Notes: generated by a model from the sequence alone, not told the origin. A stretch of DNA of 64,000 nt from Acidobacteriota bacterium (GCA_947467605.1 CANIII010000014.1:49225-113224); one strand, 5' to 3'; shown: positions 1 to 9,994, numbered from the stretch's first letter. A program made the numbers and translations.

Positions 1-715
1 GAAAGCCCAGCAACTGCGCTTTCACACACAGACCGGCGGCAGCACGCTCACGGCCCAGCAGCCCGACAACAACATCGTCCGCGTCGCCGTGCAGGCGCTG
101 GCGGCGGTGCTCGGCGGTACGCAGTCGCTCCACTGCAACGGTCGGGACGAAGCGATGGCACTGCCGACCGAAGACGCGGCCAGGATCGCGCTCCGCACGC
201 AACAGATCATCGCCGCCGAGTCGGGCGTCGCCAACACGGTCGATCCGTTTGGCGGTTCGTGGGAAGTGGAGCGGCGCACCGATGACATCGAGCAAGCAGC
301 CGAGGCGCTGATCGCCAGCATCGACGAATCGGGCGGCACACTCGCCAACATCGAGACCGGGCGGATCCAGCGACTCATTCAAGACGCCGCCTATGAGGCA
401 CAGAAGCGAATCGACAACGCCGAACAAATCGTGGTCGGCGTGAATCGCTTCCAGACCGATGAGGCGCCCACGATCGAACTCCTCCGCATCGATCCGGCCG
501 GCGAAGCGGCACAGATCGCGCGCGTCCGTGCGGTGCGCGCGTCACGCGACGCGGCCGCCTGGCAGCAAGCCATGGCGGCGATCACGTCCGCCGCGACCGG
601 TGGCAGCAACCTCGTACCGCCCGTCCTCGCGGCGATCGAAGCGCGCGCTACCCTGGGCGAAGTCGCTGATGCGCTCCGCGGTGTCTTTGGCGAATACCGT
701 GAACGCGCCATCTAA
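1..715 (+). CDS. Methylmalonyl-CoA mutase family, large (catalytic) subunit, C-terminal part
   Basis: The reading frame is open from the window edge (first full codon at 2), so only the C-terminal 237 residues are present. They carry the family's conserved end of the TIM-barrel domain: an [13 protein letters not shown] stretch, [29 protein letters not shown] and the [11 protein letters not shown] block. The protein ends shortly after the barrel with no cobalamin-binding domain (no DxHxxG), so it matches the split type in which the B12-binding small subunit is a separate gene. Enzymes of this family interconvert methylmalonyl-CoA and succinyl-CoA or isobutyryl-CoA and butyryl-CoA, and I cannot tell the substrate from this fragment. 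Its end overlaps the start of the ABC ATPase gene that follows. Confidence 0.9.
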   Translation, partial: KAQQLRFHTQTGGSTLTAQQPDNNIVRVAVQALAAVLGGTQSLHCNGRDEAMALPTEDAARIALRTQQIIAAESGVANTVDPFGGSWEVERRTDDIEQAAEALIASIDESGGTLANIETGRIQRLIQDAAYEAQKRIDNAEQIVVGVNRFQTDEAPTIELLRIDPAGEAAQIARVRAVRASRDAAAWQQAMAAITSAATGGSNLVPPVLAAIEARATLGEVADALRGVFGEYRERAI

Positions 716-1700
716 ACTCCCGGCCGCGGACCCCCTCCTCGACGTCTCCGGACTGACGACGGTCTTTGCCCTGGCTGGTGGCGGCGAAGCCGCCGCGGTC
801 AACGACGTGTCGTTCACGGTCAACCGCGGTGAAACGGTTGGGCTGGTGGGCGAATCTGGCAGTGGCAAGTCGGTCACGGCCCTGTCGATCATTCGCCTGG
901 TGCAGCCGCCGGGCCGCATGACGCGCGGCCGCATCCTGTTTGAAGGACGGGATCTGGCCGCCCTCGACGAACGTGAACTTCGGAAGATCCGTGGCCGCCG
1001 GATTGGCTTCGTGTTCCAGGAGCCAATGATCGCGTTGAATCCCGTCTACACGATTGGCTTCCAGATTCGTGAAACCCTCGAGGTGCACGGCCTGGCCAGA
1101 GGCGCCGCCGCGCGGCGTCGTGCGGTCGAACTGCTCGACGCCGTGCGCGTGCCCGATCCGGCACGGCGCGCCGACGACTATCCGCACCAACTGAGCGGGG
1201 GCCTCCGCCAACGCGCGATGATTGCTCTCGCACTCACCGCAGAACCCTCGCTCGTGATCGCAGACGAGCCGACCACTGCACTCGACGTCACCGTGCAAGC
1301 GGAGATCCTCGACCTGCTCCGCGACATGCGTCGTCAGTTTTCGTTGTCCCTGCTGCTGATCACGCACGATCTGGGCGTCGTCGCAGAAATGACGGATCGC
1401 GTCGCCGTCATGTACGGCGGCCGCGTGGTGGAACAGGCCGACACCGCGACGCTCTTCGCCGCGCCTGGACATCCTTACACGCAGGGCCTGCTCGCGTGTT
1501 TGCCGGAGCGAGCCGCTGGTGGCCGCCTGACCGCCATTCCAGGCTCGGTCCCACCACTCGGTCAATGGCCAACTGGCTGTGCGTTCGCGCCGCGCTGTGG
1601 GTATCGTGAGCCCCGCTGTGAGGCCGCCGTACCCGACCTCGTCGGGGTTCACGCCACTCACCACATCCGCTGCATCCGGGCAGAGAAGTTCGTACGATGA
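699..1700 (+). CDS. Oligopeptide/dipeptide-type ABC transporter ATP-binding protein (DppD/OppD-like)
   Basis: A 333-residue cytoplasmic ATPase of a peptide- or nickel-type uptake ABC transporter. Visible: Walker A GESGSGKS (about residues 51-58), Q-loop VFQEPM, signature LSGGLRQR, Walker [13 protein letters not shown] and H-loop ITHDLGVV. The C-terminus has the oligopeptide-family Cys motif ([14 protein letters not shown]). I chose the GTG at 699 because homology starts soon after it; an in-frame ATG at 669 is possible. It overlaps the mutase by 17 nt and the next ATPase by an ATGA, so all three are probably co-transcribed. No permease or binding-protein gene follows, so those would have to lie upstream of the window or elsewhere. 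Confidence 0.88.
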   Translation: MNAPSKLPAADPLLDVSGLTTVFALAGGGEAAAVNDVSFTVNRGETVGLVGESGSGKSVTALSIIRLVQPPGRMTRGRILFEGRDLAALDERELRKIRGRRIGFVFQEPMIALNPVYTIGFQIRETLEVHGLARGAAARRRAVELLDAVRVPDPARRADDYPHQLSGGLRQRAMIALALTAEPSLVIADEPTTALDVTVQAEILDLLRDMRRQFSLSLLLITHDLGVVAEMTDRVAVMYGGRVVEQADTATLFAAPGHPYTQGLLACLPERAAGGRLTAIPGSVPPLGQWPTGCAFAPRCGYREPRCEAAVPDLVGVHATHHIRCIRAEKFVR

Positions 1701-2572
1701 CACCGCTGCTCGATGTCCAAGGACTCGTCAAAGAATTCGGCCGTGGCGGCCTCTGGCGCGGCGGGGTCCCGGTGCGTGCCGTTGACGATGTCAGCTTCGC
1801 GGTCGTGCGGGGCGAGACCTTCGGCCTGGTCGGCGAGTCCGGGTCCGGCAAGACCACGACGGGCCGCTGTATCCTGCGCCTCATCGAGCCGACGAGCGGT
1901 CGGATTGTCTTCGACGGCCACGACGTGGCCGCGCTCAGTGCCGCCGAACTCCGCGCAGCGCGCAAACACTTTCAGATCGTCTTTCAGGATCCGTACTCGT
2001 CGCTCAACCCGCGCATGCGCGTCGCGGACATCGTCGCTGAGCCCCTCGTCATTCATCGCCAGGGGTCCGGTGCGGATCGCGCAGCCAGGGTCGCCGAGCT
2101 CTTTGAGCTGGTCGGTCTCAGCCGCGATCAACTCCAGCGATTTCCACACGAATTCAGCGGCGGACAACGACAGCGCATCGGCCTGGCACGCGCGCTCGCA
2201 CTGAATCCGTCCTTCATTGTTCTTGACGAGCCCGTGTCGGCCCTCGATGTGTCGGTCCAGGCGCAGGTCGTGAACCTGCTGCTGGACCTGCAGCAGAAAC
2301 TCGGCCTGACCTATCTCTTCATCGCGCACGATCTGCGGCTCGTTCGTCAGGTGTGCAGCCGCATCGGTGTGATGTACCGAGGTCGCCTGGTCGAGGTGGG
2401 CACCGCCGCCGACGTCTTCGACCGAGCGGCGCACCCCTACACGCGTGCGCTGCTGTCGGCCATCCCGCGCTTGCTCCCGGGCGCCAGACTTGACCGCATT
2501 GCCTTTGACGCCGCGACATTCACACGTCAGCCGCTGACCCAGATCAACAACGGCCACTTCGCCGCCATCTAA
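1697..2572 (+). CDS. Oligopeptide-type ABC transporter ATP-binding protein (DppF/OppF-like)
   Basis: A 291-residue partner ATPase of the preceding protein; the two would form the heterodimeric motor of a DppDF/OppDF-type importer. Walker A GESGSGKT (residues 46-53), Q-loop [13 protein letters not shown], signature FSGGQRQR, Walker [13 protein letters not shown] and H-loop IAHDL are all present. It is shorter than typical OppF (about 310-330 residues) and lacks the C-terminal Cys motif seen in its neighbour, ending with a short [13 protein letters not shown] tail. The start overlaps the upstream stop (ATGA at 1697). A terminator follows 19 nt after its stop. Confidence 0.88.
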   Translation: MTPLLDVQGLVKEFGRGGLWRGGVPVRAVDDVSFAVVRGETFGLVGESGSGKTTTGRCILRLIEPTSGRIVFDGHDVAALSAAELRAARKHFQIVFQDPYSSLNPRMRVADIVAEPLVIHRQGSGADRAARVAELFELVGLSRDQLQRFPHEFSGGQRQRIGLARALALNPSFIVLDEPVSALDVSVQAQVVNLLLDLQQKLGLTYLFIAHDLRLVRQVCSRIGVMYRGRLVEVGTAADVFDRAAHPYTRALLSAIPRLLPGARLDRIAFDAATFTRQPLTQINNGHFAAI

Positions 2573-2590
2573 ACTGCCGTACAAATGAAG

Positions 2591-2632
2591 AAGAGGGCAA
2601 CGGTCAGATTCCCGACCCTTGCCCTCTTTTTT
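2591..2632 (+). terminator. Rho-independent terminator after the ABC ATPase operon
   Basis: Perfect 10-bp inverted repeat AAGAGGGCAA (2591-2600) / TTGCCCTCTT (2619-2628) followed by a run of T to 2632. It lies between the convergent ABC operon and the giant minus-strand gene and is oriented to end the plus-strand operon. Confidence 0.85.
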
Positions 2633-2666
2633 GCTTTCTTATCTTCTGCCTTCTGCCTTGCCCTAT

Positions 2667-3944
2667 CTAGTCTCGACGATCTTCAACAATGGCCGCCGGG
2701 AGCAGTGCAACAGGAGCGGCATCGTTGCCGTCGCCCCGGTGCCGGTCGTGGCGGTCATCGCGGTCGGCACGGTCGTGATCGCAGTGGTCGCCTTCCTTGT
2801 GACCGTTGATGCGGCGGTCGTGGTCACAGGTGTCACCCTTCGTGTGCTTGGTGATGCGGTCGTGGTCGCAGCCATCGCCGTCCTTGTGACCGTTCTTCTT
2901 GCGGTCGTGATCGCAGTAGTCGCCGGAGTGATGGCCGCCACCCTGATCATCGTTGTCGCCCGAGTGGTGATCGTCGCTATCGCCGTAGTGGTGGTGATCC
3001 GTCTCGTTGGCCACGCACGCATTGTCGTCTGACGATGCGTCTCCACGATGCTCGTCGTGTTCACAACGATCACCGTCCGAGTGGCCGTTGACCTTGCGAT
3101 CGTGATCGCAACCGTCGCCTGCACCGTGGCCGTGGCCTTCGCGCTCGTGCGCGCAGCCGTCGCCCTCGTTGTGACCGTTGGCGCCGCGCTCGTGATCACA
3201 GTCGTCGCCATCGTTGTGATGCGTCGTCTGCTTCTCGTGATCGCAACCGTCACCGGCGTAGTGCCACCACGAGTACCAGCTGTAGCGCTCGTGCGAGCAG
3301 CCGTCGCCGTCGTAGTGCGTCGGGTCGCTCAGCTCGTGATCGCACTGGTCGCCGTTGTAGTGACCGTTCTGGCCGAGCTCGTGATCGCAGAGGTCGCCGT
3401 CGCGATGACGATGCAGGTCATTGTCGTGGCCGCAGCCGTCACCTTCGTGGTGGCCGTTGCGCTTGCGGTCGTGGTCACAGCCATCACCCGCGTAGTGGCG
3501 GTCCATGGCCTTGTCATGGCTGCAGTGATCGCCATCCTGGTGACCCGACGCACGGCGGTCATGGTCGCAACCATCGCCGTCGTAGTGTGCCGTCACCATG
3601 ATCGACACGGTCGCCGACGCGCTGACGCTGTTGTTGTAGGCCGAGCGGATCTTGTAGGTCAGCGAGTCGCTGCCGGCGTAGTTGGACGCCGGCGTGTAGA
3701 TGAGGCTGCCATCCGCGTTGACCTTCACCGTGCCGTGCGCGGTGGAGGTCGTGCTGCCGACCTTGTAGGAGCTGCCGTTGACTTCCGTGACCGTGATGCC
3801 GCGGTCGAATGGATCCGCGTCGTTCGCGAGCACGCCACCCTCGGCCTTCAGCACCAGCGCGTGATTCTTGTTGGTCGCGTAGGTGTCGTCATTCGCCGAG
3901 AGCGAGCAGACCACTGAAGTAATGGTGATGGTGACGGTGGCCAC
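2667..3944 (-). CDS. C-terminal fragment: last cadherin-like module plus Cys/His/Asp-rich repeat array
   Basis: 425 residues from a GTG that is only an internal valine codon of the interrupted gene. The first 115 or so residues complete one cadherin-like module and form another (ANDDTYATNKN, GGVLANDADP, NADGSLIYTPASNYAGSDSLTYKI). The rest is 16 copies of a 15-residue unit H-x-x-G-D-x-C-x-H-[DE]-x5, then a short Asp/Arg-rich stretch and a mildly hydrophobic APVALLPAAIV tail. Copy 12 is followed by an Asp/His-rich spacer. No LPXTG, PEP-CTERM or type IX sorting signal is evident. The regular Cys, His and Asp spacing suggests metal binding, but that is inference. Confidence 0.6.
   Translation of the reverse strand: MATVTITITSVVCSLSANDDTYATNKNHALVLKAEGGVLANDADPFDRGITVTEVNGSSYKVGSTTSTAHGTVKVNADGSLIYTPASNYAGSDSLTYKIRSAYNNSVSASATVSIMVTAHYDGDGCDHDRRASGHQDGDHCSHDKAMDRHYAGDGCDHDRKRNGHHEGDGCGHDNDLHRHRDGDLCDHELGQNGHYNGDQCDHELSDPTHYDGDGCSHERYSWYSWWHYAGDGCDHEKQTTHHNDGDDCDHERGANGHNEGDGCAHEREGHGHGAGDGCDHDRKVNGHSDGDRCEHDEHRGDASSDDNACVANETDHHHYGDSDDHHSGDNDDQGGGHHSGDYCDHDRKKNGHKDGDGCDHDRITKHTKGDTCDHDRRINGHKEGDHCDHDRADRDDRHDRHRGDGNDAAPVALLPAAIVEDRRD
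2757..3587 (-). repeat. Tandem coding repeat, 16 copies of a 45-nt (15-residue) Cys/His/Asp unit
   Basis: On the minus strand the unit encodes H-x-x-G-D-x-C-[DSGAE]-H-[DE] followed by about five variable, often basic residues (for example HYDGDGCDHDRRASG). The G-D-x-C-x-H core is kept in all 16 copies, while the variable positions and third bases differ. The array is therefore old or under selection for the protein pattern rather than a recent DNA duplication. Copies 7, 12 and 14 vary in length. Confidence 0.85.
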
Positions 3945-3952
3945 GTTGCTGT

Positions 3953-6900
3953 TCAGGCCCGACGCATCCTTGACGCGGTAAGGAAGCTATCGGAGCCGAC
4001 GTAGTTGGTCGCCGGCAGGTAGCTGAACGAGCCATCCGCATTGAAGGTGAGCGCGCCGTGGGTCGTCGTGGCCACGATTTGCGCCGTGATGACGTCCTGA
4101 TCAGGATCGGAGTCGTTCGTCTTCACGCCCGGTGCGGAGATCGTCAACCGCGTGTTCTTGAGCGTCGAGTAGCCGTCGTTGACCGCGACGGGTGCGCGGT
4201 TCTGTGCCGCGCACGCGGCGTCCGCGAGCAGATAGCCGCGATCGGCGGTGCCGTTATCGAAGTTCTGGTTGATGGCATCGACGATGCCGTTCAGATCCGA
4301 GATCGACACGTTCGTCGGCGGCAGGGTTCCGCCGAGCACGCCGTTCGCAATCGCCAGCACCTGGCCGACCGTGTAGCCTGCCAGCTTGCCAGACGCCAGA
4401 ACCTTGGCCGCGAGACCGCCCTTGGTCACGCGCGCCGTCGAGAAGTCGACGTTCAGTTGCAGCGCAAGTACCTGACCGGCGAACACGCCACCCTTGCTCG
4501 AGGTCGGGTTAACGACCGTGTACTGGAGCTTGTTTGGTGCGCCACCCTGCGGGAGGAACGCATCGATCGCAGCCACACTCGTGAAGGTCAGCGTACGACC
4601 GCCGCCGATCTGCACCGACCCGGCCGGATATACGGTCAAGAACTTCGAGGCCAGCAAGGCACCGGGGTTCGATCCGCTCGGCGAGGATCCCCATCCACCC
4701 TGCGTGAACGTCGTTGACGCGCCCGGCTCACATCCGGAGACCGTGATCGTGACCGTCGCCGTCGCCACGCCGCCGCGACCATCGCTGATCGTGTAGGTGA
4801 ACGTATCCGTGCCGGTGTAACCGACGGTTGGCGTGTAGGAGAAGACATTGCCCACGCGTGTGACCGTGCCATGCGCAGGCGCGGTGTTGGCCGTCACGAC
4901 CAGGGCGTCACCGTCCGGATCGCTGTCGTTGCTGATGACCGGGATTGACGTGGCGAAGTTCGCAAACGCCGTCACCGCGTCGTTGACCGCGACGGGCGGG
5001 CGGTTCGCCTGCGTGACCGTCAGCGTGCCATTGACGTAGGTGATCGCGTAGTTCGCCAGTCCCGTGCCGACCGCCGCGCTCGGCACGATCGGGTAGCTGC
5101 CGGCGGCTGCCGACGATGCCGCGCCCGTGCTGGTCAGCATCGCACTGGTGACGGTGTCGCCATTGATCAGGCCCCCTGCCGTGAACTCGGTCCCGACAAA
5201 CGTGACCACCGTGCCGGATACCTTTGAGGTGCTGTTGGCCGTGATGGTCAGCGGCGCCTTCGTGACAGTGATCGCACCGTTCACGTAGTTGATCGTGTAG
5301 TCGGTCAGGTTTGTGCCAACAACCGCGCTCGGCACAATCGCGTACGGCGAACCGGCGACTGGCGCCGTCGCCACCGCGCCGACCGTCGTCAGAGTCACCG
5401 CGCTGATCGAGTCAGTGCTGGCCAGACCCGACGATGTGAACACGGGCGTCACTGCCGTGCCGTAGACCTTGCTCAGTGGCGTGGCCGTGATGGTCAGCGG
5501 CGCGGGATTGATGCGCACCGTTCCGGTCGCCGAAGCGCTCAGGTACCGCCCGTCGCCAGCAAAGGCGCACGTCGCCGTGTAGGTCCCGACGTGCACAGAC
5601 AACGCCGGCACGTAGGTCAACGTGCCCGGGAGTGCCGTGCCGTCGCCACCCAGAATCGCGCAGCTGGTGCCGTGCGAGAGGCCGTCGTAGGTCACGGTCA
5701 CGTTGGGCACCGTGGCCGTCGTCGGGCCAAGAATCATGATGCTGACCGTCGCCAGGTTGCTGACGAGGCCGCCGGCGTCCTTCGCGCGATACGCGTAGGT
5801 GTCGACACCGAAGTAACCCGTGGTCGGCGTGTAGACGAGCGAGCCGTCCGCGTTCTGAGTCACCGTACCGTGCTGCGGTGTCGTGTTCAACGGCAGGTTC
5901 ACCGTCAACGCACCACCCTCCGGGTCGCGGTCGTTGGTCAGAATGCCCGTGGCCGGCACCGTCAGCGCGGTGTTCATCGACGTGACGTACGAGTCGTTGG
6001 CCGCGATTGGCGCCAGGTTCAGCGGCGGATTCGCGCTGCAGCCCGTGATGGCGGCCGGGTAGGCCACCGAGACTTCCCGAACCTTCGACGCCACCGTAAA
6101 GCGCATCGTCACGGCCGGCTTGGTCAGCTCAAATCCGTCCACGCCTTCGATCCAGAGGACCCCCGAGAGCAACCAGCCCGGCCAGTCGACCGGGAGGCCG
6201 GCCACAATCACCGTGCCCGGCCACACCACGCGGCCAGAGATCGGCTGGTTGGTGTCCGTGCGAACAATGCGGCTCGAGGAGTCGATCCAATCAATCTGCG
6301 CGGTCGTGCCAACTGGGAACGTGTAGTTCACCGGCGCGAGCGTGTAGTCGACAAACGCGGCGTTGGTCGCACACACCGGCGTGGCCGTCGCGGTCATCGA
6401 TGTTGGAATCACCGTGATGGTCACGGTGACCGTGTTGCTGACGCCGCCCTTCGAGTCGCGCACGAAGTAGGTGAAGGTGTCTGTGCCGGAGAAGCCAGTC
6501 GTCGGCACGTAAGTGAACGTGCCATCGAGACCGAACACCAGCGATCCGTGACCCACCGTGCTGACCATCGTCGCGGTCAGCGCCGTGACGTTGTCATCCA
6601 CGTCCGTGTCGTTGCGCTGAATGAAGCCCTGCGCGGCGTTCGTGATCGCCAGCGTGTTGCCCTGCAGCACGGAGTAGCTGTCGGCCACGGCCACCGGCAG
6701 GTCATTGACCGGCGTGATCGTGATCGTCACCGTCGCCACATTCGCGCTCAGCGCACCGAGTTCGTCCTGCACGCGATAGGTGTAGCTGTCGGTGCCGTTG
6801 TAGTTGAGCACCGGCGTGTACACCAGCGAGCCGTTGGCGTTCTGCGTCACGGTGCCGTGCGTCGGCAGCGAGACCAGCGGAAGCACCGCCGTCAGTGTTG

Positions 6901-9900
6901 AGCCGGCATCGGCGTCCGTGTCATTGGCCAGAATGCCGGCCACCGGAACCGTCAACACCGTATCCTCGGCCGTCGTGTAGCTGTCGTTGACCGCCACCGG
7001 CAGGGCGTTCACGCGAATCGTCACCGTCGCCGTGTTGCTCGAGAGGCCGTAAGGATCCGAGACCTTGTAGGTGAACGTGACGTTGCCGGTCACGCCCACC
7101 GCGGGCGTGTAAGTGAACGCACCAGAGCCGGCCGTGAACGTGAAGGCGCCAGCCTGTGAGGGCGAGCTGACCAACGCCGCCGCCATCAGGTCGCGGTCGG
7201 GATCCGAATCGTTGAGCAGGAGGTTGCCGCCAGCGACCGTCAGCGTCGATCCGGCATTGACCACATACGAGTCGTTCACCGCCACGGGCGGGTTGTTGGC
7301 CGTCACGATCGAGATCGTCACCGTGGCGACGTTGCTCTGGTAGCTGCCGTTGGTCACGCGATACGTGAACGTGTCGGTGCCGACGTAGTTGTTGACCGGG
7401 GTGTAGGTGAACGTGCCGTCGTTGGCCGCGCTCATCGACAACGCGCCGTGCGACGGGTTCGTGAAGGAGAACACCGTGATGGGCAACCCGCGCGGGTCGG
7501 AGTCGTTGTAGAGCAAGCCGTTCCACGCAGCGCCGACCGTCAGCACGACGTTCTTCTGCGTCGAGAAGCTGTCGTTCACCGCCACCGGTGGCGCCGGGAC
7601 CACAATCGTCACCGTCGCAGTGTTCGACTGCGCCTCGCCATCCGTCACCTTGTAGGTGAACGTGTCAGTGCCCGTGTAACCCACGACCGGCGTGTAGGTG
7701 AAGCTGCCGTCCGCGTTCACCGTGACCGAACCATGCGACGGCGCGGTCGACGATGCCACGGTCAGCGTCGTGTTTTCCGGGTCGGTATCGCGACCCGCGG
7801 CGTTCTGAATGATGCCGTTCGCCGCGTTGACGGTGAGCGAAGTGCCACCGGTCATCGTGTACGAGTCGTCACGCGCCACCGGGGCGCCGTTGATCGTGAC
7901 CGTGACCTGGCCCTGATTGCTGACGCCGGGCACTCCGTAGTTGTCCTGAATCTGGTAGAAGAACGTCACCACGCCCGACGTGCCGGCCGGCGCCGCGTAC
8001 TGCAGCTGACCCGACACCACGCTGACCGTGCCGGTCGGCTGGAGTGATGCGTTCATCGGCGTCGTTAGCGAACCCGCGATGATGCTCTTCACATCGCCCG
8101 CGTCCGGATCGGTATCGTTCGCCATCACGTTGATCAGCACCGTGCTACCCGACTGCGCGCGCGCCGTGTCGTTGACTGCCACCGGGGGACGATTCGTGTT
8201 CGTGATCGTCCACGTGAACGCCGACGACACGGTCGCCGGCAACTGGCCGGTCTGGGTCCACGTGCCCGTCACCGCCACGTTGTAGACGACTGGTGGCGCC
8301 GTGATGAGGTTCGCCACAATCGCGTACGCCGGTGTGCCGGTGATCTGTCCCGTGACGGAATTCATCGTGAGCCCGGGCGGCAGCCCCGTTGCCACATAGC
8401 TGAACGTCCAGGTGTCGCACGCCACGCCGGAGCACGGCAGCGGCACCGCCGCGATGTTCACCGAGTCACCTTCGGCGTTCTGACGTGCGCAGAAACCGGC
8501 GACCGACGGATCGGTCGGGCCGGACGTCGCGCAGGTCGCTGTGGGCGGCTGCTCGCCCGGGGCGTAGCAGGCTGGATCGTTGTAGTCGACGAGGCCGTTG
8601 CCGTCGTCGTCACCGGGGGAGGTGATCGAGCAGATTTCGATGCGGAAGCAACCGTTGTCGATGACGCCATCGCCGTCATCGTCGAGACCGTTGCCGAGAC
8701 CGTTGACACCGCAGTTTTCGCGGGCGGCGCGATATTCATTCATGACGCAGAGGCCATCCACGACCGTGCTCGTGTGGGCCACGCCATCAGTCGCGTGAAT
8801 GCGGCTGCCAAGGACGGCGCCACTCGCGATGTCGAAGCGGTAGACATCCTGGCGCGTCGCGGCCCAGAAGGAGCGGCCGTCCGGCGTCACCGCCAGCGAG
8901 AACCAACCGTCCGCCGTGCCACCGCTGTAGGCGGCGTCGACCGCGTCGTAGGTCTGGATGATCAAGCCGTTACGGTCTAGACGCAGAATCTGCGCCTCCG
9001 TGCCCACCAGATAACCGCCCGTGCCATCGCCCGGAGGCAGTACGCGCACGCCGTAAATCGGCACATCGGTGATCGGATGCGACACATCCGTCAGGGCGGC
9101 ACCGCTCGAGAGCACCGTCGATCCGACGACCGGCTGCTGCACGCCCGTGGCAACGTTGAAACGATAGAGATACTGGTTCTCAGACGAGTAGATCATCGTC
9201 TGCTGATCGGCCATCAAGTCGAGCGCATCGGCACCCGTCGCACCGTAGCGGACGTTCGAGTAGGTCGTCGGGAATCCGGCCAGGTTCTTGCCGTAGCCGG
9301 TCGTGCCGACCGGATACTTGTGGATGTCCATGCCGGCCTGCTCGCGGAGCGCGATCTTCGCGCCGCCTGACGTGCGCAGGTAGGTGGCCACAAGGCCCGT
9401 CCAGGATTCGTAGAACCCGTCGGGCGACACAGCCTGATCCCACGGAATGTAGTTGTTGCCGGCCGACAGGAGCGCCGCGCCCGCGGCGTCCACCGTGATT
9501 AGACCCGCGCCTTCCTGCTTGCGCACGTTCCAGTCTGCCGTGAGCAGCGTGGTCCACGTGGTCTTGGCTTCGTTCCACAACGTGGTCGTGATCGCCGGGT
9601 ACGGATACGACGTTGACACCACCGTGCCGCCGTCGTCATACAAGGTCCCTGGCGTTGGCGAGGCCGTCGTCTTGTAGCGATTCCAGTCGACGTAGTAGCT
9701 GGTGGCGGCGTTGAACCGCGCCGCCAGCGTAAAGTTGTCGTCCATCCAGACCGCTTTGTCGTTGATGTCCGCCGGATCGCCGTTGTTGTTGGCGTAGCCG
9801 AAGGAATGGCCGACATACATGTTTTGTGCGTTGTCGAACGCAATGCTCTCGACGTTCTGGTCGATCGGATAGATCGATCCGGCCTTCGTGCGCAGCGTGC

Positions 9901-9994
9901 TGAGCCTGCGGCTGGCGTTCGTGTACGGCGCTGTGGGATCGCTCGTGTGACGCGTGATCACGTTGACGTCCGTATCGAAGTTGGTCGCCCACAC
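3953..9994 (-). CDS. Central fragment: beta-propeller-like region and cadherin-like (Big_9/VCBS-type) modules
   Basis: 2013 residues, opening directly after the TAA at 9995-9997 in the same frame as the upstream ORF. Roughly: residues 1-420 are a secreted beta-propeller-like region (WATNFDT, SIAFDNAQNMYVG, SLAVTPDGRSFWAATRQDVYRFD). Next come two Asp/Gly calcium-loop-like segments (GNGLDDDGDGVIDNGC, DDDGNGLVDYNDPAC) and an Ig-like putative module (GLPPGLTMNSVTGQITGTP). The remainder is about nine cadherin-like modules recognisable by PVAVNDSY, NDTDPD and YTPxxxYxGTDTFTYxV, with two MBG-type modules (LTITA.SKVYGT). The last 10 residues are off-frame because of the 1-base deletion near 3982. The whole protein is a likely surface adhesin or matrix component. 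Confidence 0.7.
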   Translation of the reverse strand: MWATNFDTDVNVITRHTSDPTAPYTNASRRLSTLRTKAGSIYPIDQNVESIAFDNAQNMYVGHSFGYANNNGDPADINDKAVWMDDNFTLAARFNAATSYYVDWNRYKTTASPTPGTLYDDGGTVVSTSYPYPAITTTLWNEAKTTWTTLLTADWNVRKQEGAGLITVDAAGAALLSAGNNYIPWDQAVSPDGFYESWTGLVATYLRTSGGAKIALREQAGMDIHKYPVGTTGYGKNLAGFPTTYSNVRYGATGADALDLMADQQTMIYSSENQYLYRFNVATGVQQPVVGSTVLSSGAALTDVSHPITDVPIYGVRVLPPGDGTGGYLVGTEAQILRLDRNGLIIQTYDAVDAAYSGGTADGWFSLAVTPDGRSFWAATRQDVYRFDIASGAVLGSRIHATDGVAHTSTVVDGLCVMNEYRAARENCGVNGLGNGLDDDGDGVIDNGCFRIEICSITSPGDDDGNGLVDYNDPACYAPGEQPPTATCATSGPTDPSVAGFCARQNAEGDSVNIAAVPLPCSGVACDTWTFSYVATGLPPGLTMNSVTGQITGTPAYAIVANLITAPPVVYNVAVTGTWTQTGQLPATVSSAFTWTITNTNRPPVAVNDTARAQSGSTVLINVMANDTDPDAGDVKSIIAGSLTTPMNASLQPTGTVSVVSGQLQYAAPAGTSGVVTFFYQIQDNYGVPGVSNQGQVTVTINGAPVARDDSYTMTGGTSLTVNAANGIIQNAAGRDTDPENTTLTVASSTAPSHGSVTVNADGSFTYTPVVGYTGTDTFTYKVTDGEAQSNTATVTIVVPAPPVAVNDSFSTQKNVVLTVGAAWNGLLYNDSDPRGLPITVFSFTNPSHGALSMSAANDGTFTYTPVNNYVGTDTFTYRVTNGSYQSNVATVTISIVTANNPPVAVNDSYVVNAGSTLTVAGGNLLLNDSDPDRDLMAAALVSSPSQAGAFTFTAGSGAFTYTPAVGVTGNVTFTYKVSDPYGLSSNTATVTIRVNALPVAVNDSYTTAEDTVLTVPVAGILANDTDADAGSTLTAVLPLVSLPTHGTVTQNANGSLVYTPVLNYNGTDSYTYRVQDELGALSANVATVTITITPVNDLPVAVADSYSVLQGNTLAITNAAQGFIQRNDTDVDDNVTALTATMVSTVGHGSLVFGLDGTFTYVPTTGFSGTDTFTYFVRDSKGGVSNTVTVTITVIPTSMTATATPVCATNAAFVDYTLAPVNYTFPVGTTAQIDWIDSSSRIVRTDTNQPISGRVVWPGTVIVAGLPVDWPGWLLSGVLWIEGVDGFELTKPAVTMRFTVASKVREVSVAYPAAITGCSANPPLNLAPIAANDSYVTSMNTALTVPATGILTNDRDPEGGALTVNLPLNTTPQHGTVTQNADGSLVYTPTTGYFGVDTYAYRAKDAGGLVSNLATVSIMILGPTTATVPNVTVTYDGLSHGTSCAILGGDGTALPGTLTYVPALSVHVGTYTATCAFAGDGRYLSASATGTVRINPAPLTITATPLSKVYGTAVTPVFTSSGLASTDSISAVTLTTVGAVATAPVAGSPYAIVPSAVVGTNLTDYTINYVNGAITVTKAPLTITANSTSKVSGTVVTFVGTEFTAGGLINGDTVTSAMLTSTGAASSAAAGSYPIVPSAAVGTGLANYAITYVNGTLTVTQANRPPVAVNDAVTAFANFATSIPVISNDSDPDGDALVVTANTAPAHGTVTRVGNVFSYTPTVGYTGTDTFTYTISDGRGGVATATVTITVSGCEPGASTTFTQGGWGSSPSGSNPGALLASKFLTVYPAGSVQIGGGRTLTFTSVAAIDAFLPQGGAPNKLQYTVVNPTSSKGGVFAGQVLALQLNVDFSTARVTKGGLAAKVLASGKLAGYTVGQVLAIANGVLGGTLPPTNVSISDLNGIVDAINQNFDNGTADRGYLLADAACAAQNRAPVAVNDGYSTLKNTRLTISAPGVKTNDSDPDQDVITAQIVATTTHGALTFNADGSFSYLPATNYVGSDSFLTASRMRRA

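Noticed and set aside
459..698. N-terminal extension of the first ABC ATPase
   Set aside because: The extension lies inside the mutase coding sequence and has no family similarity; the GTG at 699 (or ATG at 669) is the likely start.
3048..3917. 289-residue plus-strand ORF that looks like a very hydrophobic membrane protein
   Set aside because: It is the antisense of the Cys/His/Asp repeat array; Val/Ala-rich pseudo-helices result from reading the complement of GAC/CAC-type codons, and it has no ribosome site.
5591..6901. 436-residue Arg/His-rich plus-strand ORF
   Set aside because: Antisense shadow of the cadherin-like coding region; no homology-like motifs and skewed composition.
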